Shown here: in pieces, positions 46,322-58,153 of the stretch
Position numbering within the stretch: the first letter of the stretch is position 1
Layout: every line of letters begins with the position of its first letter
From: Galerina marginata
Taxonomy: Eukaryota > Basidiomycota > Agaricomycetes > Agaricales > Galerinaceae
Length of the DNA: 64,000 nucleotides
Direction of reading: 5' to 3'
Assembly (NCBI GenBank): GCA_023014335.1
Contig: JAECYW010000005.1
Location: 186,001-250,000 of the forward strand
Notes under the pieces: model-generated
The model's database searches: none
What the model was told of the DNA's origin: nothing
What the model saw: the letters and a program-made list of their open reading frames with translations, nothing else
Made by a program: the position numbers and the translations under genes

Positions 46322-47941
46322 ATGCGTTCTTTGACCAGCCTCATTTCTTTCGCCCTTCTGGCCATAAGTATTGCTAATGCGGCTCCCATTACTGGCACCT
46401 CAAACATTGGTGAGCCTTTTATATTCGTCGGTTGATATTTACTGACGCGTAGCATACAGGTGATTATTCCCTCCAAGTAATCCTGGCCTCAGAGGCTCTA
46501 TTCTGATCAATATTCCGGCTTTCCCCTTTAGAATTGAATGGTCGCTCTCCGCCTAAGAATTCCCCCTTAGGTATGGCGACGGAGACGTCCAATACCGAAG
46601 GTATGTTGGTATTTAGAGTCATTTTCCATGCATAATATGTCAAATCCAGCGTTGAATCCCCGCTCCCCACCTAAGAATTCCCCTCTGGGAATGACGACCG
46701 AAACGTCGAACACGGAAGGTAAAACACTACTTCTCTTTTTATTCCTCACTTATGGGTACATCTCAAGCGTTAAATGCCCGCTCTCCTCCTAAGAATTCTC
46801 CCTTGGGCATGACGACTGAAACTTCCAACACTGGAGGTGAATTACAATTTTGGTTTGCTTTTCTCTGCTTACCTGTCTGTATCCATCAGGTTTGAGCGGC
46901 CGCTCTCCTCCTAAGAATTCTCCCTTGGGCATGACGACAGAGACTTCGAACACCGAAGGTGAATTAGTTTCCTGGGTTGTTAACGTTTTTTCTCACTTAA
47001 TTGTTCGCATCAGCCTTGAACGCCCGTTCACCTCCCAAGAATTCTCCCTTGGGAATGACCACGGAAACTTCTAACACCGGAGGTTAACTAGAATCTAGAA
47101 TTTTGGTTTTCCTCGCTTACCTGTACGCATCAGGTTTGAACTCCCGCTCCCCTCCGAAGAATTCTCCCTTAGGAATGACGACTGAAACTTCTAACACCGA
47201 AGGTGACTTAGAATGTCGTGCTGGCAATGTTTTTCTTTGCTTAACTGTTCGCATCAGCTTTAAACGCCCGCTCGCCTCCTAAGAATACTCCTTTGGGGAT
47301 GACAACTGAAACCTCTAACACCGAAGGTGAATTGATATTTTGGGTTTTCAACTATTTTCTCGCTTACCGGTTTGCGTTAGCTTTGAACGGTCGCTCTCCT
47401 CCCAAGAATTCTCCCCTGGGAATGACGACAGAGACTTCGAACACCGGAGGTACATTAGTTTCCTGGGTTTTCAACGATTTTCTTCCTCACCGGTTTGCAT
47501 TAGCTTTGAACGGTCGCTCTCCTCCTAAGAATTCTCCTTTGGGAATGACGACTGAAACTTCTAACACCGGAGGTGAATTAGAATTTTGGCTTGTTTCTCA
47601 TCGTTTACCTGTACCCATCAGGTTTGAATGCTCGCTCGCCTCCTAAGAATTCACCTTTAGGAATGACGACTGAAACTTCTAACACCGAAGGTGAATTAAT
47701 ATTTTGGGTTTTTAGCGATTTTACCGCTTACCCGGTTTGCATCAGCTTTGAACGGGCGCTCCCCGCCTAAGAATTCCCCTCTGGGAATGACGACTGAGAC
47801 GTCGAATACCGAGGGTATGTTGAAATTTCGAGTTGTTGTTCCTTGCTGAATCTTTCACCTCTAGGGCTCAACGCCAGGTCTCCTCCCAAGAATTCTCCCT
47901 TGGGAATGACAACTGAGACGTCGAAGACTGGGTCGTTGTAG
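46322..47941 (+). CDS. Secreted repeat-peptide precursor, one unit per exon
   Basis: Thirteen exons: leader 46322-46409, eleven 69-nt exons (46532-46600, 46650-46718, 46768-46836, 46890-46958, 47014-47082, 47134-47202, 47258-47326, 47381-47449, 47504-47572, 47622-47690, 47746-47814) and the last exon 47865-47941. All introns are phase 1 with GT...AG, 49-56 nt apart from the first (122 nt). The predicted protein has 307 aa. MRSLTSLISFALLAISIANA is a signal peptide. Each unit reads (A/G)LN(G/A/S/P)R, then SPPKNSPLGM, then (T/A)TETSNT(E/G); one unit has T for S in KNTPLG. The last ends KTGSL. The design (signal peptide plus many near-identical copies) is that of fungal ribosomal-peptide or kexin-processed precursors. 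There are no dibasic KR/RR sites and no tyrosine, so processing would be unusual. It could instead be a repetitive wall protein. Confidence 0.85.
46532..47941 (+). repeat. Twelve-unit tandem exon-intron array
   Basis: The unit is 118-124 bp: a 69-nt exon and a 49-55-nt intron. Introns are also similar, often GTGAATTAG...TTTTGG...CTTACC...CATCAG, so whole exon-intron units were duplicated. Exons differ mainly at synonymous sites, apart from the residue before R and the final E/G. Successive starts are spaced 118, 118, 122, 124, 120, 124, 123, 123, 118, 124 and 119 bp. Confidence 0.95.
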
Positions 47942-50285
47942 ACGGGGACGGGTAGCTCTAAGCAAATAATTATAACCAGTAGCCGTGTCAGATTCTGTTT
48001 TCAGCCTGTCGAAGTGTGTTAATCAAATCGTTGATGTATTCAAGTAAATTTCTCTCCACTATGTGATGCGTTCGTGGAAGTCGATGTCGTATTCACAGTG
48101 AACGAGGAGAGCATTCGGGTCTGTCCAGATGCACGATTCAATGACGGGCTAAAGCAATATTTATCGTATCGACACTCGTAGACCGAAGCACTCCTACACG
48201 GCACGCAAAAGGTCACGTCAATTTAAACCTCAGTATTTCTGAAGCAGGTGCGCACTTTAATCGGAATATTCGCCTATGTTCTGCCAGGAATTCCGAGCGA
48301 TATCCGATGTTCGATGTTCAACATCAATCTCGACTTTCAACGTCCTGCCTGGAACTCTTGAAAACTTTAGTTTCAACACCGGAGCCGAAGGTTGGAAATT
48401 AACCTTAAATGCGAATTTTCTTCGACAGTCCGGAAATGAATAGATGCCTTCTCTCCTAACGATCAGCCAATAAATCGATATCGAACATTGACGAGATCAT
48501 TAATGTTTCCTAGAACCGTTTGGTGATTTCGCCGTAAATTCCGATATATTTGGAAGGACGACACAATACAGGTAAGAAATCAGACAAGAACGCCATCGAA
48601 AAGGGAGAGGACGAAACCGCTCATTCCGCGGATGGTGGGGGCAGATGTTAAGGATCTACGGTAAATTGGGCACAGTTAATTTCAAAACGTCAAGAAGATA
48701 CGAAAATCTTACCTTGGAAGAGCGAAGGGGAAAATATCCACCCAGTTAATTAAGAAGTCCATGAGTCCTGACTGAAAAGATTCTCTAGCAAAAGCCTGGG
48801 CAAGCTGCTTAACAGTGAGCGCGAGACCTGAGGAGAAAGCACGATACAGATAGTTAGAGGCGTTACAACGAAGGGAGAGAGGGACGAACACACCATTTGC
48901 ATTCATACGCTCGTCCATCGATTTGATTGCTCCAAAGGACTCGGAAGGTAAGAGAAAGAACGCCATATAACTCTTCAGACACCGACGTCAATAATCTCCT
49001 GGCCAGGGCGTGTGGCAACCAGAGAGTACGTGGTGGATTCTGGAAAGACGTGATGAAGAGAAGTGGCTGAGCGAAAACCAAGAAAACTAGAGACGGCTAG
49101 AGGTGGAGGTGCATTAGAATCCAGGCAGAAAGGTCAGAAGGAAAACCTCACAAGCAAAAGAAAGCCGTCTGACACCACAGACAGATCCGACCACAACGTC
49201 CTGTAAACTGACGGCACCATTTCCAACACCAGCACACGGCGTCACAGTCGGACTGCCTGGAATCTGATCGATAAGCTCGAGCCTCGCCCGCTGTCAACGA
49301 TCCAGTACCACTTCCTGCCAGATTCGCCCCATCGGCCACACATTCCACTAGATTGTCCCAATGAGCGTCGAAACTTGGGCAGCATACTAAGTAGCGTACC
49401 AGGAAGCGAGGACAACGTCCTCATTCATCTTCTGCCCACTACCAATCTTCTGAGGATCTTCAGTTGCGGCGGTAGCGACCGCAACTCGAGCAGTCGACGC
49501 CAGCGGAGGACCCTAGCTGACGTTGACGGTGGTGGTGAAGCCTTTGAAGGGCGAAGGACGATCGTCCTCTCTTCGTTCAGCTTGGTTTGTCTGATCGTCG
49601 TCCTTACAGGCTGTGGGATTGGATGCCCTGCGTCGGCCAGCACCTGGGTGGTGACTGGCGGAGAAAAGAAGGCGAGATTTGTCGATGTGGCGGCTGAGAG
49701 AGGACCTAGACGGCGTTGCTTGTCCAAGGACGTGGTGAGTTCGTTGCCATCGCTATTGGACAAGACAGTGCGATAACATGAGCAAGAGGTCGAGTCCGAT
49801 GCAGAGGGTGCGGTCCGTGCGCCAGCCCGGTGTATCCGGACCGCCCGTGCCTGGCTGGCGAAACTAGCTTTCCACAAATTACGCTAGTTTGCTCAACGTT
49901 TCACCGTTGTCGTGGTCACCGCTCTTTATCTATCAGGACTACGACATCCGCAAGTTGACGATTAAAGGTATAAGGGAATAAATTCAAAGCGGGTTATTCC
50001 ATGTCAATATCTCGGTTCATCTCATTATTTAATGTGATCAGCAAATTTGGCAATCACCGTCTTGCTCTTTTCGACGGCTATCTCGGCAGAAGAAATTCCA
50101 AAGAGGATCTGTAAATGGATTCCAGGAAATTGTTGCCTCCCCACCGCTGCAGCGTAGGCGAAATTCAGCACGAATCCCCCGCACCCTCTCATATTCTGTC
50201 TCGGTAAGTTCTCTATCGAACTGACAGGACATTCTAGCAACGTAATGCCGACATTACTTACGCAACCTTGTTGAAGACACCTTCA
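47942..50285. other. Intergenic, no gene supported
   Basis: Open frames on both strands at 48709-48966 and 49375-49877 (up to 150 codons) have no recognisable motifs, and overlapping frames on opposite strands suggest base-composition artefacts. A small unrecognised gene in 48.7-49.9 kb cannot be excluded. Confidence 0.35.
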
Positions 50286-51089
50286 CAGCAGATACAGATG
50301 ACGCTCTGCAGTTCGCCGTCGTGTTTCCCAGCGCATCATATTTATCTGTCAACCAATACCAGAATCGCGATCTGTTCTGGGCGCTCCGAGGATGCGGAGG
50401 TCCTGCTTTAGCCTTTCGGAGTCCACAGCGAGCTAAGTCTTTAACAACACGCTTGCCTTCACCTTTCTCGCGCAGAGTGGGCCAACAACGCGGGCTGTGG
50501 ATATTACCATGGAACCTCATCGCGTGTTATTATAGTCGAAGGAATGAAAATCTCGGCCGCCCTTTCTACGTCTTCCAGGCCATTTGAGGCTGTCAATCTT
50601 GACAATCTCGTTAACTCCACCCAGAATTTCTGCTTCCACTTCTCTTCCGCTCCTGCTGGGTCACTGCATAGCGCTATTTCTTCCTTGGTGCTGCCGCGGA
50701 ATTCGACCGAACCTAGGAATGTGAGGATGCTTGCTGAACTATATGCGAACTTGACTGGTGGAATTGCATAGTAAGTAACATCCATTAGTTGGTTCGTAGA
50801 TCTAATCGTCTCCTTGCCAATTAGCAAGGTCGGAGGTGGGCCGGTAGTTACCTCTGATCCATTCACAGTCCCGCTGATTCCAGAGTGGCGTACGTCTATA
50901 TCTGACTTGATCCTCCTTCCAACTGGTGCTGGTCTACCCCCGTTACAGATGCCAACGTTCTTAACCTCAGAATAACATTGTTTGACCAGATGCAAACTTT
51001 TAGAAAGCTCACTCCGCGACCTATCGGCGGCCAGTATTTGAACGAAGTCAGTATCGAAGATATGACTGGGGGTATACTCTGATTATTTT
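50286..51089 (+). pseudogene. FAD-linked oxidase (BBE-like) remnant
   Basis: A frame starting at about 50286 reads DDALQFAVVFPSASYLSVN then YQNRDLFWALRGCGGPA, the FAD-binding PCMH signature (…N.DLFWALRGGGGG) of berberine-bridge-type oxidases, with the last GGG motif altered. The end of the region (about 50990-51089) reads FRKLTPRPIGGQYLNEVS, like the C-terminal GGAYLNEA block, but then stops. Between them, frames are interrupted, and the substrate domain is far too short. The N-terminal flavin attachment region is absent. Such oxidases often occur in fungal secondary-metabolite loci; this copy looks dead. Confidence 0.65.
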
Positions 51090-52168
51090 AATAGGTCAAC
51101 TACTCTTGGAAGAAAATTGGCTGGGTGGATTTATTTTCTGTTTTTCTCAATCAGTAAATGGTTATCGTCCGTAAGGGTGTTAACTCTGAGCTGTAAAACT
51201 ATTCCAGGACATTGAGAGTTCGAGCCATATGAAAAAATAACAAATCTGAGGTATCAGGTAGACATAATAATCGTTGTAGCGACAATGGCTTAAAAATTCT
51301 GATGAAACATGTTAGGCCCCCAGGTGACAAGATGCGATGTCTGTGTCTGTAGTATCATTCACCAACAATCGATGGCTACTGCACCGACCGGTTATACTGT
51401 AATCACCAACCTCAAGGGATGAGATCAACGAAAAGTTTCAATGTATGCGATGGCGTTCACCATTTTTAGACCCTATAGTATTCCCGCAAACATTTCACCG
51501 ATGATTGATTGGGTAGTAGCTGATTGGTTGCTTGTCCGAGCTTCTCCAGCCTGGAACAGCGAGGGTAGATCTGATGAACCTATCCTAGCGACTGTGCAGA
51601 AAGTGCGTTCTGACACAGCCAAAAATAACGTTCTCACAGATTCTATTTACCGCCGAACAGCAAAGTATATTAACAGCCGACTCCAACAGCATCTCGAGAT
51701 AGTTGACTGATGAATAGCCTTTGAACCTCCTCTCGAGGAAGGCGCAGCGGCGATCTCAACTCAGCCGCATTCACCAGTTTGCCTCTGCAGCTGTGATTTA
51801 TCTAGCAAATTGCCTAATCGACAAATGCCTAGCCCAAGCTCCCATGCGCCCTCGCCATGCAATTTGCATATTCCGAGCTGTCCCTACGAGCCCTGCGCTC
51901 GGACAGACGCTCTAGTTGCAACTATGTTCAATGGGGTGGTTTATGAATGGTGTGATTTCCCCAATGGCTATTTTAGAATAGATCAGTCGGGCACCACGGC
52001 GCATCAACGCAAAGTCGCGTGCGATGGCGATGCCTCATGGAAGGGGTTGACGCCAGCATATAGCTTATTCCTGTACGCGGAGGCATTTGTTGAGAACCTT
52101 TATAAGGAAGAGTACCCAGCAATCAGTACACTAGGTAATCATCATTCCTTCTTTTCGCCAGTACAACA
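51090..52168. other. Intergenic or decayed sequence
   Basis: Frames at 51441-51710 and 51810-52274 show no recognised family. Nothing firm supported. Confidence 0.35.
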
Positions 52169-54181
52169 TGTCCTCAGTTCAACCTGCTCTACCAGCCGTC
52201 CTGGACCTCAAACCCAGTTTCGGATGGGGTTTTATTGGTGCCATATTTGCAGCAGTGTATGCCTGCCTTATTAGAGTATGACTGTTGTAATTTAATAACT
52301 TAACCCCTTGCACAGCTTTTACGGAGTCACAGTCGTGCAGACTTTATTCTATGTGAGCGAGGATACTTTCAAATTGCTGCCTACTGCTTACCACTGTTAT
52401 AAATACAGTTTCAGACATATCCCAATGACAGGATTGGCCTTAAACTCCTAGTAAGTTTTATTGACTTCTCGCCGTTGATCGCTAAACAAAATTTCCTTGT
52501 AGGTTACTGGGATCTGGTACAAAAACCTGAGATGAGACGTAGAAACCTGTCTGATACATGTTCACAGGATTATTGATACACTATCTCTTATCATGGCTTC
52601 TCATGGGACATACAATTGGCTCGTTATCGATTTTGCCAACCCATTGGCTCTCAACAATGTTTCCTGGTAGTAGTCCCTATCTGATCCGCGCCAAGAGATT
52701 AGCGCTGATCCCTATGACAGGTCTATTCGTGTGGGTTTTATTACGAAGGAATATTGTTCAACAAACTGATTATTTTTTGATACTCGAATAGGCCGAGCCA
52801 CTTTGTGGAGTAAGCGAAATACACTTAATAACAGCCCATGGTGGTTTTACTCATGATCACATCTAGGCCACAATTGCCCTGTGTGTCCATTTGTGAGCGC
52901 TGATCGTAAAATATTCACGGTGGTATCTCAATCCTTTTAGATTCATGGCACGCAGAATTTATATCTGTGAGCACTATTGCCTACCTTACGAGAGCCCTGG
53001 CCCATTGTCTTCGATAATAGTCAACCGGAAATTGGTATCATTAGGCTTCCTCATTGTAGGTCATCTAAATAATTGATGTCTTCGATGACTCAGCGAACGC
53101 AAAGGCTGTGGTTTCGTTTGTTCCTTTCGGTGTGTCTTCTCTTCGGACGAGTGGTCATAAATATTCAAGCAACCCAAACATAGGTGTAGGAGTTTGTAAG
53201 CATTTTCTGGCCGCTGAATTTTGCTAGAATGTCTCATTGACCACTGGGCATCAGCTGCTGTGATCGTAGGGTACGAGCACCTTCTTTTCAGCATAAGCTG
53301 ATATTCGACGAGCTATTACAGATTAACCACACCGGGAAATTTTGAAGTCGTCAGTCTTAAATTGCATGTAGGGATGAATTCTACCTACTCCCCCGTCGCC
53401 ACTCATTAAAAATTCTTTCTCAGTCACTCACGATTGTTGCTACTGTTTTTACCTCATCCCTGGATATCGTGATCGCTGTAACACTCGTTACCCTCATTCG
53501 CTTGCACGGGAATAATTCATCCCTGAAAAGGTGGAGAATGCATGCTGGCTTTTTGATAGACCTCTCCATCTGACATCCGAGTAGAACAGATCAAATGATA
53601 TCTGCCTTGACGATATACCTGCTCACCAACAATCTGCTCACCAGGTATGGACATTGTCATGTTTTCCTACCTCTCTAATCCTACGGTAGTTTTGTAACCA
53701 CTACTTTACTCATTACGGTAGGCGGGAATCGTCAAAGCAGGTCAGTGGTATTACTGACCAACTGTGAGTCTCAGCGACTCGCTGCATCCAAGGTTTTGGT
53801 GTATGAGGCATTCAGCTTGGTCATCTCCAAAGGTGATTACTAGGACACTTCAATTACACCAGGCTATTAATTGGCCTTTCCCTACAGCTTACACCAATAC
53901 CTTTTTGTCCCAGTACGTTGGCGGTTCTTAACCGTAGATATTACTTTCACATTTGGAAATTTAGGCTAAATGTTCGCAAGTCTATTCGGGGAGGCGGGGT
54001 CCTCAGTACGCAAGTCTCTACTCACGTCAACAAAAGTATGGAACCCATGAAATTTAATCCGGGACTTTTGTCCGGTGAGGAACTCGGGTTAGAGGTTGCT
54101 CATCCAAATACCGTGAGCTTGCGAGGCATCAGCAACAGCAATATAAATTCCACTAATCTACTTCAATGTAGTGACAGGTGA
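52169..54181 (+). pseudogene. DUF6534-type multi-pass membrane protein, probably decaying
   Basis: The first exons splice cleanly: 52169-52257, 52317-52353, 52409-52450, 52503-52516, 52568-52666. They encode LKPSFGWGFIGAIFAAV, FYGVTVVQTLFYFQTYPND, RIGLKLLVTGIW and IIDTLSLIMASHGTYNWLV. This is the N-terminal half of the seven-TM DUF6534 family common in Agaricomycetes. Later pieces are recognisable: FVWVLLRRNIV (about 52725), TIVATVFTSSLDIVIAV (about 53428) joined by good splice sites to RTDQMISALTIYLLTN, and LNVRKSIRG (about 53965). TM4 and the region 52667-53420 cannot be joined in frame, nor can 53650-53960. Transcripts might rescue parts of it; from sequence it looks degraded. Confidence 0.55.
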
Positions 54182-55479
54182 AGGTACGATAACCCATACT
54201 TGTACTCGAGTACGCGGATTTAGGGTCACGGTCGCTAACTTCTGCAAAATCCTGACGGCTGGACATGTAACACGTTAGAAATTGCCCTAATGTAAAGAGT
54301 TAGTTCTGAACCTTGAAACACGGAAATAAGAGTGATCACGACTCCTGATTGTATAATTTTTCTAAACATACTCGTTCAGTCCTCCACCACTCCTTTCCGT
54401 GGAAACGATGAGATAAACCACGTGAACTACCTTGGTAATAACCTGTTATGCCCTCCACCACTAGGGTCTGCACACTTCGGTCGAGGAAATTATGGACGGT
54501 CTCCACATCCTCGGACAGCCTGTGGCCGATTGTGTTGGTATTGGCATTCTCGACCGTCTATCCTCTTTGCCCCGCAGTCGCAACTACGCAAAAACAGCGG
54601 AACAAGCAGTTCTAGAACATGACGTCATGTTGCTACACCGATGTGCTGGTCATCGATTTATCGTCCAGTGGAACGACAGGATTTGCCAAAGACAAGGACG
54701 ACGGGCTGAGGGGGGTGTCGATTCAGTCACCCGCACTTTGATGGTCTGCGAGGGAGGATCAGTCTTAGGACTTATTTCAGGGATTTTCAAGAAGATGAAG
54801 GGGAACGGAACGGAGGGAACGTGGTAGATTCGATAAATGTAATGAAAATGTGAATTAAAGATAAAAATAATGAAATGACGAACGAGAAGTACTCCCAAGA
54901 CGCCAATGTACAGTATAACCAACAGGCAGCCAAACGTCGGCTAACCTGAAAAAGCCAGGAGGGCTAGTGTTAAACAAGGCAGGAGAGAAAGATATCGCTC
55001 ATCACAGGCGTCCGAAAGGTGGGCAAGTCGTTCCTGGTGGCTTTGCCCGTACCTGAGCCGCCGATAAAACTCGTCGACCCATCAACTACACCACCGACCC
55101 CGGAACCTGCATGCTCTCTCGCCTCATCTTCCTAGGCTTCAACAGCAGCGGCCCCACCTCTCGCCCACAGAGAAGCGCGATTTACGGGCTGGTCGCCTAG
55201 AGCATCGCCTTCGACCTAAATAACCTTGGAAAGTTCGGGATTGTAGGCGCGCCTGCCATCGGTTGTGGATGGATAACCTGATGGGGTGATAAAAAGGGCG
55301 GACGTGTTAGGCATAGGTCCGTATAAGGAAGGCATCAAACGACTCCAGATTCGAACCCGTCCTCGACAGGGATAGGTACGAGAAGTAGCCCTGTGAACTT
55401 CGGTTGGGATGGGGTGGCGGCAGGCGCGGGACATTGGGCCTCGTCATGCGTATATGCCCGCGTGAGAGATGACAAGGGC
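54182..55479. other. Intergenic up to the right arm
   Basis: Short frames only (for example 54492-54827 plus), none with recognised motifs. Confidence 0.35.
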
Positions 55480-55493
55480 GACGGCGAACGAGA

Positions 55494-56160
55494 GCATTCA
55501 GGCTAACTCACATCGCGCTCGTAGACGGAACCGGAGGGGGTGGAGCACGAAACGGGCTCCATAGCTCCATAGATGCGGTCGTACTCTTCGAGTTTGCAAT
55601 CGAGTTCGTGTGCAAGTGATATGTACGGCTAAATGTCCGACTGGTCAACCCCGTCGACTCCGTCGCTAATGGTGAGCTAGAAGAGAAGGAAGGCGGTACG
55701 TGCAGGCCGACTAGGTCGAGAAAGCTCGCAGAGCCGGGTGGGGACGCGTGTCCGTGGAAATGATGTTGGCGTCTCCTCCTGGGTAGGGGGGTGCAGTATC
55801 TGAGGTTGACGCGGATATCGAGCCCTGCTGGCGTTATCGCTGGTTTTGATACTGATGTTTGGCGAGGTCGTGAGGACTCGTACGTGGCGGCGGCAGACCT
55901 CCGTTAACAAATGAGGGTTGGATCTGCCAACTGTGATGACCAGAGTCCTACTGCCCGGAGAGGTACAACTCAGGAGCCAGACGTGAGGCCGTCGTGTTCC
56001 TACTCGAATGTGTCGAACGCGGATGCGGGATGCTTGGATTAACCGGCAAGGAAAAGGCGAAAGTTCTGTGAAGGCGACGGCTGGATAGCTGGGATATTTT
56101 AGTTCGTAGGGCATGGAAAGAACACGACCAAAGCGTACTTTCCACAAGCCCAATCTGTCT
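55494..56160 (-). pseudogene. Decayed coding region shared with the left arm
   Basis: The minus strand carries LAHELDCKLEEYDRIYGAM followed by a GTGAGT donor (about 55500-55620), and SRPARTAFLLF upstream. Both match 24011-24550. A continuous gene cannot be built in either arm. Family not recognised. Confidence 0.35.
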
Positions 56161-56229
56161 ACCTATCTTTCTCTTTCACTCACTCATCGCCTGAGTCAAG
56201 TCATCTATGATCAGCGTTTTCACGGTTAT

Positions 56230-56720
56230 TGAACAGGAGCGCGGTTGAGCCAGCAGCCTGAGGGTGCAACTAGAAGCCGTGGAAGAAAGAGTGAGTTAAA
56301 CGCTTTACTCGCACAGCTGGGGAATACACACCTGTAGCCTGAAGCTTAACAAATCAAGTATCGCAGAGGAGGGCAACATGGGCTATGCTCCAATTGGAAG
56401 AACCTTGAACTTTTGAACGTTTGAACCACCAGTTTTTTTCCAATCCTTCGAGTACGTTGCGAGAATAGCAAGAAAGAATCAGGTATGGCAGTCGAAAGCG
56501 AGCCGAGAGTGCAATTTACGACCTATAGACAGGAAACTGACTTTTTGATGACGGATTGGCGAACAAGGACCGGGTGGAGGAGGACAGCCGGAAATTGATG
56601 TTGAACTTGTGGCGTGAGTACAATGAAGCCGAAGCGCCTCTTGAATTTCACGCCTGCCTATTCGTTGGATCAAACACTCCGTGATCGTGATAACCCGCAA
56701 TCTGATAGACAAGCCACCTT
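56230..56720 (-). repeat. Dispersed repeat, copy 3 of 3
   Basis: Read on the minus strand it matches the first half of the repeats at 23216 and 37925 (CAGGCGTGAAATTCAAGAG, CTCACGCCACAAG, then the AGATAGG/CTATAGGTCG region). Confidence 0.65.
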
Positions 56721-57431
56721 TGACCTTGCTCCCAGCCGTCTTTCGTTTCCTTGGGCTAGTATCTCCAGATCAAACGATCTCTGTCCCGTCAACGCGATAC
56801 GAGAACCGCCGTTTCCGAGAACTCAGACACCTCCGCCGCGCGTGAGAGGCACTCGACCAATCTCGCACTGATTTTTCTCCATGTAACATGCAATTTGCAT
56901 GATTCTGGACACACTTTAGTGCTATATATTGGAGTTAATTCTTGCGCGTATAGTCGACTTGTGTCTGGAACGCGGCATCATGTTAACTTTCCACCTAAAT
57001 CGAACTGGTGTGGAGTTTTATTTGATAGACCTAGTCATCCTACGATACGAAACCTCTGTGATTTCAGTCTGAAGCCCTTTCCCTTTTGAATCGCTTCTGT
57101 GCTTCCCACTTTCGCTTCCCACTTTTGTTTATCCTTTGCCCTCTGTGCACCCGCATCATCCACTTATCGTATGCATTTTTATCCTTCACCCACGCTTTGG
57201 ACAGCCGTTTGGAAAGTCTCACAAGGACCACCCGAGCCGGGCTATCAAGAGCTCATCATATTCTACACACGCGAATCCGATGAGGCTTTCCACTTCGATC
57301 GATATCACTTTTGTGTTCTTTCCGGGGGGCTCAACCTTCACATACGCTAAGCCTGTAGAAACACACTCTGCTGCAACCGTGATGACGGGGTTGTATGTTT
57401 TTTCTGCGGTCTTTCGCTTGCCTGCTCTGTT
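56721..57431. other. Right-arm intergenic region
   Basis: Alignable with 21380-21560 and 22640-23130 on the other strand. Contains the upstream region of the barrel-like gene; no other gene supported. Confidence 0.4.
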
Positions 57432-57945
57432 ATGCTGACCACGGCGTCAATGAGTGCAACGTTCTTCTCGCAGAATGGCCTTGCCGGTGCTTGCGGCACC
57501 GTCCATCAAGATAGTGACCTTATTGGTGCCATTGGTCAGTTCGCATTTTCATTTTCTTATCCTCTTTAACTCAGGTCGTCTGTTATAAAATTCCTCTTAG
57601 ATATTGCTCGGTTTGGCAACCTCGGTACCCAGTCAAGCCTCTGCTTCCACCAAACCAACATCACAAACACCAGAAATGGCAAGGTTGGCTGGTTTCAACT
57701 AACGACCATTCTCCCATTTTTACGACTAATCTCTCGATACCGTTCTTTCTATAGAGTGTTACAATATCCATCGTGGATGCCTGCGTAACATGCCAGAACG
57801 ATAACTCTTTCGATCTGTCGACGGGCGCGTTCTCGCAGATCGCCAGTTTGTCGGACGGTATCGTTCCAAGTAAGTTGTTTTGTGAGGGTTTATGATTAGA
57901 TATGGGCTCATGGATCATTTTACAGTTACTTGGGTGTTACTCTGA
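57432..57945 (+). CDS. Small double-psi-beta-barrel-like protein (Barwin/RlpA type), right copy
   Basis: Exons 57432-57534, 57601-57683, 57755-57869, 57926-57945. Their lengths of 103, 83, 115 and 20 nt equal those of the left copy exactly, giving 106 aa. Motifs are LAGACGTVHQDSDLIGAI, DIARFGN, SLCFHQTNITN, VDACVTCQNDNSFDLS and SQIASLSDGIVP. The DVC of the left copy is DAC here. The start is again uncertain: MLTTASMSATFF is a weak signal, and the frame is open upstream without a better ATG. Expected to be secreted and possibly wall-associated. Conservation of all splice sites and cysteines argues that both copies are functional. Confidence 0.65.
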
Positions 57946-58153
57946 GCGCTCCGACGCTGCGCCTCGAGCCTCTAGGCTTGTGATTCCCGAGGAGTCTTTG
58001 CATCAATGTAGAGCAATGTCATAAATTTTTTCGCACCTTATCGAACAAGCCTTACAGAAAGTATTCCGAAAAACATTTGATCACTACACAGTAGCTGAAC
58101 TACTTCTTTATCTACCGTTGACCCATATCCGAAGTGAAGGGCTCGGGTAACAT

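Noticed and set aside
46532..47941. CRISPR-like array of regularly spaced repeats
   Set aside because: The repeats are 69-nt coding exons with phase-1 splice sites, the spacers are similar to one another and act as introns, and the genome is eukaryotic.
49375..49877. Protein-coding gene on either strand
   Set aside because: Overlapping long frames occur on both strands with Arg/Ser-rich content and no recognisable domain; likely a composition effect.
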